Below, piece by piece: positions 43,466 through 49,961 of a stretch of DNA of 49,961 nt. Each line of letters opens with the position of its first letter. The stretch's first letter is position 1. The stretch is from Chitinophagaceae bacterium (GTDB taxonomy: Bacteria; Bacteroidota; Bacteroidia; Chitinophagales; Chitinophagaceae), in NCBI GenBank assembly GCA_023251255.1, contig JAHEZD010000038.1:1-49961 (forward strand), in the 5' to 3' direction. The position numbers and the translations under genes were made by a program. The notes under the pieces were generated by a model that was not told the DNA's origin, ran no database searches, and was given only the letters and a program-made list of their open reading frames with translations.

Positions 43466-44884
43466 TTATTTGGTTATGGTAAAGCTGTCCAGTTCCTTGC
43501 CATTGGTATCCAGTTGGCGTATGGTGACTTTTTTCCCATTTACATCGGCAACCGTTAGGGAGTGGACAGTGGAGATAAAATGACTGGTGAACTTCTGCCA
43601 GCTATCTGTATCCTTTTCCTGTTCCGGATTGTACAGTTCCTGGCCTCCTGCACCTGTAATCACATAGATAATGCCCTTAGGGATTGTGTTTGTTTTGCCA
43701 TCGAATGTTTTGTCCAGTACCCATGTGCCGGGAACAACCCTGCCACGTATGTTTTTGTTCTCCTTGCCGCCAACTAATAAAGTGCCTTTCTTGATGGGTT
43801 CAAATGTCATGGGATAACTGCGTTGGTAATTGTGTACATGCCCATTGAATACAATATCCACTTTGTTTTTTTCAAAGATGGGCGACAGCAAGCGCATGTG
43901 CTGCTGCTCATAGTGCTCCTTGGAAGAATTGAAACCCGGGTGGTGGAACATCACAAAATGCCAAGTGGCCGTTTTTGAAGTTTCTAGGTCTTTTGTTACC
44001 CAATCTGTCAGTTCCTTGTCAGTCCAGTCTACATAAGTGTCTGCATCCAGTACCGTCCAGTGTGCATTGCCGTAGTCAAAGGAAAAATTGGTCATACGTG
44101 GATAGGCACCGCCTGCAGCATCGTAAAATGCTTTTTTGTTGGCATCGGAGCCTTTTAATATGGGTACGATGGCACTTCCTTCCTTGCCTGTTGGGCCATT
44201 CAGTGGTTGGTCCCAATACATGTAATAAGCCAGTGCATCAGGATTCTTGTCAAGGTCCCGGCTATCTGCATCATGATTGCCCACAGCAGCTACAAATGGT
44301 ACGGAACGCATAATGGGTGCCCCAGCCATACCCACTTTATCTGCATTGTACACGGGCCAGAATTTCTTGGTATAATCGCTGATCAAGCCATTTTCATAAA
44401 CGATATCACCGGGTACTGCCACAAAATCGGGTTTCACTAAAAACGCCTGTTCAGCCAGTTTTTTCTGGTCAACTGTTTCTGCACCTATATCGCCCATTAC
44501 CACAAAACGGTAGGGCTGTTCTACTGATTTGGAAGCCTGTGCTTGGGCCGTGAAAACGTCCTTGCCGTCTTTTAGTATCCTGTAAGTGAACCTGCTGCCA
44601 GCTACCAGACCTGTGAAGCTGGCATGGTATACGCGATGGGCTGCAACGCCCATAACGGCAACCTTTGTAAAAGTAGGTTCACCGGATTTTACCCAAGCAT
44701 CGCTATTGGCATCCTTTCTTTCCACTGCCCATACCGCATCTGTGTCTGCTGCATGCCATAATACCTTAAGCGATTGTGCAGATGGGCTGCTGCCGATTTG
44801 CAAATAGGGCTTGGTAACGAAAACATCCTGTGCATTAATGCCTGCTGCAAACAAGAGCAGTATAATGGTTGATTTAATTTTCAT
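43466..44884 (-). CDS. Purple-acid-phosphatase-like metallophosphoesterase, exported
   Basis: 472 aa, signal peptide 1-18 (ends GINAQ). An N-terminal FN3-like domain (about 22-120; PYLQIGSSPSAQSLKVLWHA) is followed by a calcineurin-type domain with VVMGDIG, PGDIVYENG (the metal-binding Asp and Tyr typical of purple acid phosphatases), VGNHDAD, FHHPGF and FNGHVHNYQRSYP. Known reaction: release of phosphate from organic phosphomonoesters with a two-metal centre, usually in the periplasm or on the surface. On the same strand after the beta-helix lipoprotein and the TonB receptor; a probable terminator lies between it and the lipoprotein gene, so it may have its own promoter. Confidence 0.9.
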   Translation of the reverse strand: MKIKSTIILLLFAAGINAQDVFVTKPYLQIGSSPSAQSLKVLWHAADTDAVWAVERKDANSDAWVKSGEPTFTKVAVMGVAAHRVYHASFTGLVAGSRFTYRILKDGKDVFTAQAQASKSVEQPYRFVVMGDIGAETVDQKKLAEQAFLVKPDFVAVPGDIVYENGLISDYTKKFWPVYNADKVGMAGAPIMRSVPFVAAVGNHDADSRDLDKNPDALAYYMYWDQPLNGPTGKEGSAIVPILKGSDANKKAFYDAAGGAYPRMTNFSFDYGNAHWTVLDADTYVDWTDKELTDWVTKDLETSKTATWHFVMFHHPGFNSSKEHYEQQHMRLLSPIFEKNKVDIVFNGHVHNYQRSYPMTFEPIKKGTLLVGGKENKNIRGRVVPGTWVLDKTFDGKTNTIPKGIIYVITGAGGQELYNPEQEKDTDSWQKFTSHFISTVHSLTVADVNGKKVTIRQLDTNGKELDSFTITK

Positions 44885-44927
44885 GTATAAACAGTTTAAT
44901 AAACGTATTTGAGTATGCCATGTTTAG

Positions 44928-44960
44928 AAAGACCCATAAGCTTTTGGCTTACAGGTCTTT
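44928..44960 (-). terminator. Terminator after the beta-helix lipoprotein gene
   Basis: AAAGACC (44928-44934) pairs with GGTCTTT (44954-44960), with a further bulged inner stem (CATAAGC/GGCTTACA). On the minus strand the hairpin ends in GGTCTTTC, 15 bases after the lipoprotein stop. Confidence 0.5.
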
Positions 44961-44974
44961 GAATATGCAGGTCA

Positions 44975-46396
44975 TTAATGCTGGTTGCCCAAACCATTGT
45001 TTTGGTAGGCACCAATATCTTTTCCTGGAGGGGTTATTTCGGTGGCACCGTATTTCAGGCTTACAGGAACATCGGCCCTTGGACTGAACCCGGTGTAACC
45101 TGCATTGATGCAGGGGGATGTGGGCTTCAGCGCAAAATTGTAACTGCCAACGACTGATATATCGGCCAATTTCAGCCCAACAGGCATTGGTACGGGACCA
45201 TTCACGAATTGTGGATTGTTGATGCCAAGTATGGATGCAGGGGCTGTATAGACACTCAAGATTTGGTCCCCAACCTTCCAATTGGCTGGTAAATAAGTAG
45301 AAGGTTTTGGGATATCTGTTTCTTGTGGTTGACTAATGGCTGTACTCACGGGATATGAAGGGATAAACTGATTGGCGACAGACAATGAATCTGCATAGTA
45401 CCAATTATAGCCATAACGCAGGTTGGCGGTATCTGCAATGGGGGTCTGCACCACACGCAGTCCAAACTTGCAGTTTACAATCAGGTTGTTGTAGGCCATG
45501 CCACTGGCACCTTCCTCAAAGTTGATGGAACCGCCACGACCAGCAGCAGCCCTTCTGTAACCGCAATTGATGATGGTATTATTGTATATCCTTACGTTGG
45601 AGCTTGGATAGCCAGGTAGCACATTGATGTTGGAGAGTTTAGGCCCATTAGTGGCCATACCAATACAAAGGTTATAAGCGAAGTCCCCAATGGTACCTGC
45701 TTTTGCGTTCATGGCTTCACCACCCGTATAGCCACATTTTTCAAATGTATTGCGCATTACGTGGATCTTGCCCCCATTGATTCTCCAAGGGTCATCTACG
45801 CTGCCGTATACCCAAGAATCTTCGAGCACGAATATGCCGGCGGGGTTTGCAAAGTATAATGGGTATGGGCTGGAACCTCCTGTAAAACTTTTCATGGCCG
45901 AACTGATGGTGGCCCCACCAAACTCAACATGTGTCCATTTAATAACCATTAATGGGCAGGTGGTGGCACCAATAATGCCTGTCCATTTTCCTTTTAAGGC
46001 AGGATCAGTATTGGGGTCAGATCCCAATTGATCTGTTTTGGTCACACCGGGATAGGTAATCATAATCGGATGCTCCTTTGTGCCAAGGCACAATAATGTT
46101 CCCTTGACACCTAAGCCCACGGGGACAGTGGGTGAGCTACCTGTGAAGTTGATGGTAACACCTTCCTGCACAATCAGGGTATCGCCCGTGTTCACAAAAA
46201 TGTCACCGCAAACGGTATAGGTTTTACCTGCCAGCATGGTGCCTTTAACTGTACCTGTTAAACAGGCGGCATCGCTGATAGGGGAGGCGGGGGCCACTAC
46301 AGCTTTCCATAGATCTTTATCATCTGCCTGCTTCTTGCAGGAAGAAAGCAGCGCAACCGCTGCTAAAATGCCAAGGAATAATGTATTCTTTTTCAT
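44975..46396 (-). CDS. Right-handed beta-helix-like lipoprotein
   Basis: 473 aa. Lipoprotein signal with lipobox LLSSC (Cys about 20). The middle part has beta-helix-style repeats: GDIFVNTGDTLIVQEGVTIN, GIFVLEDSWVYGSV, KIHVMRNTFEKCGYTGG, NVRIYNNTIINCGYRR and MAYNNLIVNCKFGLRV. The end, SPCINAGYTGFSP with DIGAYQ, is the closing motif of many such proteins. No catalytic residues of pectate lyases are evident. Lies 21 bases after the TonB receptor gene on the same strand, so probably its surface partner. Function unknown: substrate capture for phosphate scavenging is inference. Confidence 0.8.
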   Translation of the reverse strand: MKKNTLFLGILAAVALLSSCKKQADDKDLWKAVVAPASPISDAACLTGTVKGTMLAGKTYTVCGDIFVNTGDTLIVQEGVTINFTGSSPTVPVGLGVKGTLLCLGTKEHPIMITYPGVTKTDQLGSDPNTDPALKGKWTGIIGATTCPLMVIKWTHVEFGGATISSAMKSFTGGSSPYPLYFANPAGIFVLEDSWVYGSVDDPWRINGGKIHVMRNTFEKCGYTGGEAMNAKAGTIGDFAYNLCIGMATNGPKLSNINVLPGYPSSNVRIYNNTIINCGYRRAAAGRGGSINFEEGASGMAYNNLIVNCKFGLRVVQTPIADTANLRYGYNWYYADSLSVANQFIPSYPVSTAISQPQETDIPKPSTYLPANWKVGDQILSVYTAPASILGINNPQFVNGPVPMPVGLKLADISVVGSYNFALKPTSPCINAGYTGFSPRADVPVSLKYGATEITPPGKDIGAYQNNGLGNQH

Positions 46397-46417
46397 GAGT
46401 GTTGGTTAATGAGTTGA

Positions 46418-49183
46418 TTAGAGTTTGTAACGGATCCCAAACAGGTAGGTGGTTTTGTAGTAATCTTTCTGGATGTAGATTTTATTGGCTGCATCTGTTT
46501 GCAGTGACAATGGCCTGCCCCCACTAGCGGCCAGGTATTCGTTGTAGGATTTGTGTACGGACAATGCAAAAGGCGTATTGGTGAGGTTGTTGAGCTTGCC
46601 ATAGAAGGTCAATTTTTTCACAATCCTTTTTTCAAAAGAAATATCCAATTGAGCTGTGGGCGACTGCCAGTAATGCAGTCCATAATAGGGGCTTAAGAAA
46701 GAAATCCTTTCGCCGGTGTACACAAAGGCTGTTTGGATATCGAACCCAATTTTGGGGTTCTTGTAAATCAAGGATAGGTTGCCAATATGGTTGGATTGCC
46801 CCTGTAAGGGCCTTGTTTCGCCCACTCTTTTGCTTACAATGGGGCCAGCAGCACTTCTATAGGATAGTATCAAACTGTCAGAAACATTGGATTGGGTGAA
46901 TGTGTAATTGGCAGAGATGCCAAATGCTCCAAAGTACTTTGTTACCACGGCCTCAAAACCATAGTTGGTAGCTGTTCCTATGTTCAGGGGCTGTAGGTAA
47001 AGGCTGTTTACGCCGTTAGGCTTTACTGCGGATATTTCAATGGGGTCCTTGATGTTCTTATAGAATACGCCCAACAAAACTTGGTCTGCACCGCCTGGGT
47101 ACAGTTCGTACCTTAAATCCAAATTGTCTGCAAGGGTATGCTGCAAATTAACTGGGTCGCCTTTTTCTTTGAAGAACTCACCATCTGGACCATCAGGTAT
47201 CAGCTCTGCGAAACCGGGCCTGGCCAATGCTTTATAATAGGCCAACCGTAGCACCTGCTTTTTATCGAAATTGTATTTGAACTGGAGGCTTGGCAATACA
47301 TCTGTGTATTTGATGGTGCCTGATTTCGCATCCACATCTGCGGTTAATTGTGTTTCATAATTCTGGTGGGTGTACTCCACCCTTACGCCACCCAGTGCTT
47401 CCAATTTGGAAGAAAGTTGCCACTTACCCTGCAGGTAACCTGCTGTAATGTTTTCTGTGAACGTATAATTGTTGCCGGTAATATTGGCTGCGCCCGAACT
47501 GGTTGGATTGAAAATGAAGGCAGCTTGATCAATAGTTGTGTACAGTGCATTTAATTGGGGGTCCAGGCTATAGGATACATAATAGTTGTCCCTATTCTTG
47601 CTTCTTGCCATTCCGCCAAACTTCAGCTCCAATGACCTGTTCAACAAATGGGTGCTCTTAGTAAGGTTAACATAGGCAGAATAGTCCTGATCGCTGTTGT
47701 GTGTCCAGATGCGCGACATTTTCTGCAATTTGTCTGAGGTTAAACTGGTGGGCACAATGGCATACTGGTGGATGAACTGCGACTGGTCTGGAATATGGTT
47801 ATTGGCAATGGAGTACACCAGGCTCCAATCCAGTTTCAGGGAACTAGTCAACTGGTGGAATCCCTGCAAATTGCTGTTGTAGATAGATTGGTACTGCCAT
47901 GTACTTCTTTGCCAATTGTCCACTACTGAGTTCAGGGTAACCGTATCATATACAATACGGGTCTGGTAATCATCCAAACGCACGAATGTATTGGTCAAGG
48001 AAATCTTGTTGTTTTTGTTTATCTGGTAATCCAGTTTTCCATTGAGGCCCAAACGTTTGCTCTGTACAGAATACTTGCGTAATTGCAGTTCGGAGAAAAT
48101 AGGAATGTTTTCCACACCCGGTTGGGCATTGGGCAGGAAGAAGTTGGAAGTGGTGCCACGGTAAATGTTCTGGTAGCTTCCAGAAACGATGAAGCCAAAT
48201 TGCTTGTCCTTACCAAAACGGTTGCCCACAGTCAATCCAAAAGTGGAATTGACCGGCCTCTCCAAATTGGTGTAGTTCAAGTGTGCCGTCGAAAAATCTT
48301 TTGGTGCGGCCACATAACTGTTGCCATTGATTTCAGCAGGTGATTGTTTGTTCATGCTGCTTTTATCAAACTTGTTGTATCGTTCATCCAGAAAAGTGGT
48401 ATTGTAACCCAATGAAGCATTTGCCTGCAACAGTAATTTGCTGGGTGCATCCTTCATCACCAAATTAATCGAGCCACCAATGGCATCCCCTTCCATACTT
48501 GGTGTAAGGCTCTTGCTTACTTCCAATCTTTCCAGCAGTTCGCTGGGGAAGAGGTCTAGGGGAATATACCTGCTCTTGTTATCTGGGCTGGGTATTTTGA
48601 TGCCATTTACCAAGGTATTGATGTACCTTTTTTCCATACCACGGATGATGGGATAGCGGGCTTCGCCGGAACCGCTCTTTTCGATGGTTACGCCGCTTAC
48701 ACGTTGCAATGCATTGGCAACGGTAATGTCTGGTAACAGTTGGATTGTTTTTGCAGATAGTACATTGATAACAGGATCTGCAATCTTTTCCAATCTTCTC
48801 GCCCCCTTGTCATCCTTGCCAGCACCACTATTAACGGTTACAGAAGAAAGTTCCACAGCAAGTGGTTGCATCACTATTGCCACCGTTTGCGTACCGCTTG
48901 TTACGGTTACTTTGGTGGCTTCATTTTTTTTGTAGCCCTCAAAGGTTACCTTTAACGTATAGGTACCGGCACCTACTTTGTTCAGTGCAAAACTGCCATC
49001 CAGTTTTACAAAGGTGTTCAAGGATGTTCCCTCCAGTTTCACGACTGCTCCAACCAATGGTTCGCCTGTAGTGGCATCGGTTACCTTTCCTTTGATGGCC
49101 TGCGAAAAGGTAAACGTTGTGACCAGTAAGAGCAGGAGGGAGAAAAGCATTTTTTTGAATAGCGTAGCGCTTTGGGTAATCAT
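46418..49183 (-). CDS. TonB-dependent receptor, large, with carboxypeptidase-like domain
   Basis: 921 aa. Signal peptide (KKMLFSLLLLLVTTFTFSQ), a carboxypeptidase-like domain (AIKGKVTDATTGEPLVGAVV), then a plug: ANALQRVSGVTIEKSGSGEA, YPIIRGMEKRYINTLVNGIK, LLERLEVSKSLTPSMEGDAI. The barrel ends in YKTTYLFGIRYKL. The plug is of the type seen in receptors that neighbour phosphatases in Bacteroidota. Start at 49183 or at the inner ATG 49150. First gene of the strand block TonB receptor, beta-helix lipoprotein, PAP-like phosphatase; divergent from a second metallophosphoesterase. Probably imports a phosphate-containing or phosphate-regulated compound (inference). Confidence 0.93.
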   Translation of the reverse strand: MITQSATLFKKMLFSLLLLLVTTFTFSQAIKGKVTDATTGEPLVGAVVKLEGTSLNTFVKLDGSFALNKVGAGTYTLKVTFEGYKKNEATKVTVTSGTQTVAIVMQPLAVELSSVTVNSGAGKDDKGARRLEKIADPVINVLSAKTIQLLPDITVANALQRVSGVTIEKSGSGEARYPIIRGMEKRYINTLVNGIKIPSPDNKSRYIPLDLFPSELLERLEVSKSLTPSMEGDAIGGSINLVMKDAPSKLLLQANASLGYNTTFLDERYNKFDKSSMNKQSPAEINGNSYVAAPKDFSTAHLNYTNLERPVNSTFGLTVGNRFGKDKQFGFIVSGSYQNIYRGTTSNFFLPNAQPGVENIPIFSELQLRKYSVQSKRLGLNGKLDYQINKNNKISLTNTFVRLDDYQTRIVYDTVTLNSVVDNWQRSTWQYQSIYNSNLQGFHQLTSSLKLDWSLVYSIANNHIPDQSQFIHQYAIVPTSLTSDKLQKMSRIWTHNSDQDYSAYVNLTKSTHLLNRSLELKFGGMARSKNRDNYYVSYSLDPQLNALYTTIDQAAFIFNPTSSGAANITGNNYTFTENITAGYLQGKWQLSSKLEALGGVRVEYTHQNYETQLTADVDAKSGTIKYTDVLPSLQFKYNFDKKQVLRLAYYKALARPGFAELIPDGPDGEFFKEKGDPVNLQHTLADNLDLRYELYPGGADQVLLGVFYKNIKDPIEISAVKPNGVNSLYLQPLNIGTATNYGFEAVVTKYFGAFGISANYTFTQSNVSDSLILSYRSAAGPIVSKRVGETRPLQGQSNHIGNLSLIYKNPKIGFDIQTAFVYTGERISFLSPYYGLHYWQSPTAQLDISFEKRIVKKLTFYGKLNNLTNTPFALSVHKSYNEYLAASGGRPLSLQTDAANKIYIQKDYYKTTYLFGIRYKL

Positions 49184-49245
49184 GTTTCAGTTGTTTTGAA
49201 ATGCAAAAGCACAACAAAAACATACGCTTTCAATCCTACTTCACA

Positions 49246-49311
49246 TTGTTGTTAATTTGATAAATATTCAATAACAATTAGACAACAATAAAATCAGAAT
49301 TGCTACAGAAT
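49246..49311. promoter_or_regulatory. Divergent promoter region with inverted repeats
   Basis: TTGTTGTTAATT (49246-49257) faces AATTAGACAACAA (49276-49288) in imperfect inverted order around TTGATAAATATTCAA. Then TCAGAATTGCTACAGAAT (49294-49311) repeats the 18-mer upstream of the PAP2 gene. The region serves the divergent TonB receptor and metallophosphoesterase; a shared control site is plausible. Confidence 0.35.
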
Positions 49312-49430
49312 CGATTTGTGAAGGCGTGTGCTGCTTCGTTTGTTAATGATTATTTCATAGTGGAGCAGTGTATTGTTTTGTTAGTATTGCATTCCTTTTC
49401 TTGGCTATTTCCTGTTTAACATCCGATTAA

Positions 49431-49961
49431 ATGATACCTTTTTTTAAGCCCATTTCATTTGCTGCTGTACTATCCATCCTTCTCCTTTCAAGCCCGGCCC
49501 AAAGTCAAGGAACTGATACGTCCATCATACATTTCATCTTCACTTCAGATGCACATTATGGCATCAAGCGTGCAAGTTTCCAAGGCAGCACGGACGTGGA
49601 TGCACATACAGTAAATGCAGCCATGATAAAAAAGATGGGAACATTACCCAACCTGCTATTGCCCAATGATGGGGGCATTGGTGCAGGCAAGAAAATAGGG
49701 GCGATAGATTACTTGTTGCAAACGGGCGATATAACTAACAGGATGGAACCACCCTGCCAAAGTGCAACAGCTTCTTGGGCACAATTTGAAACGGATTACC
49801 TAAAAGGATTGAAGTTGCTGGATAGGAAGGGCAGGCCCATGCAGTTCCTGATTGTTCCGGGCAACCATGATGCCAGCAATGCCATTGGCTTTACCAGGCC
49901 CTTGGTGCCGCTAACGGATGCCGCCTGTGTGGTAAACATCTATAACCTGATGATGCACCCA
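49431..49961 (+). CDS. Metallophosphoesterase (calcineurin-like), C-terminus cut by window edge
   Basis: 177 residues are visible from ATG 49431; the frame is open to the window end. Signal peptide (FAAVLSILLLSSPAQS). Metal motifs in order: FTSDAHYG (Asp/His), LQTGDITNR (Asp) and IVPGNHDAS (Asn/His). The insert before GDITNR (NDGGIGAGKKIGAIDY) is longer than usual. The GHxH end lies outside the window. Likely a periplasmic or surface phosphatase/phosphodiesterase. Divergent from the TonB receptor, sharing 247 bases of intergenic DNA; together with the PAP-like and PAP2 genes it makes a phosphatase-rich right end. Confidence 0.85.
   Translation, partial: MIPFFKPISFAAVLSILLLSSPAQSQGTDTSIIHFIFTSDAHYGIKRASFQGSTDVDAHTVNAAMIKKMGTLPNLLLPNDGGIGAGKKIGAIDYLLQTGDITNRMEPPCQSATASWAQFETDYLKGLKLLDRKGRPMQFLIVPGNHDASNAIGFTRPLVPLTDAACVVNIYNLMMHP

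Overview
The window is chromosomal DNA from a member of the Bacteroidota, most likely a Chitinophagaceae-type organism. The evidence is a SusC/SusD pair, several large TonB-dependent receptors, type IX secretion (T9SS) C-terminal sorting domains, a PID-CTERM mini-protein, and a tRNA promoter matching the Bacteroidota form TTTG-N19-TAnnTTTG. The genus cannot be fixed from sequence reading alone.

Layout. (a) 1-10.3 kb holds mixed housekeeping and accessory genes: the N-terminal part of a membrane-anchored NACHT NTPase (cut by the window edge), bifunctional ftcD of histidine breakdown, a small XRE regulator, an MFS exporter, a two-TM K+ channel with an RCK domain, a hexuronate-type MFS transporter followed by a KDG-type sugar kinase, a small membrane protein and a dihaem c-type cytochrome. 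(b) 10.4-11.1 kb holds tRNA-Val(TAC), with a clear promoter and terminator, beside a GIY-YIG nuclease ORF with a damaged-looking start. (c) 11.2-32.5 kb is one co-directional block of 13 genes: LacI regulator, SusC, SusD, DUF5689 lipoprotein, two T9SS-exported proteins with a duplicated 'SWQFG' domain, a PID-CTERM mini-protein between them, a secreted DNase I-like (EEP) enzyme, a fusion of SWQFG repeats with an EEP enzyme, an SGNH esterase, an organophosphate:phosphate-type antiporter, a ROK kinase and an FHS sugar transporter. (d) 32.8-36.5 kb holds a multi-PAS histidine kinase and a FIST sensor. (e) 36.8-42.9 kb holds a PAP2 phosphatase, a YncE-like propeller, a TonB receptor and a two-component system. 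(f) 42.9-43.5 kb is repeat-rich non-coding DNA. (g) 43.5-49.96 kb holds a TonB receptor, a beta-helix lipoprotein and a purple-acid-type phosphatase, with a divergent second metallophosphoesterase cut by the right edge.

How the genes work together. The centre is a Sus-like uptake locus with no recognisable glycoside hydrolase or polysaccharide lyase. Its catalytic genes are two DNase I-fold phosphodiesterase/phosphatase-type enzymes and one esterase, and its importers include an organophosphate antiporter. The simplest inference is that it captures and opens a phosphodiester-containing, probably acylated, polymer or glycoconjugate, then imports sugar and sugar phosphate. Near-palindromic sites GCTTAAnCGATTAAGC before lacI and before susC look like the operators that switch the locus. 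The right-hand cluster looks like phosphate scavenging.

Repeats are a second theme. Three short dispersed repeats each lie inside a different perfect 10-13 bp inverted repeat, and two non-coding elements (32.7 kb and 43.3 kb) share blocks in the same order.
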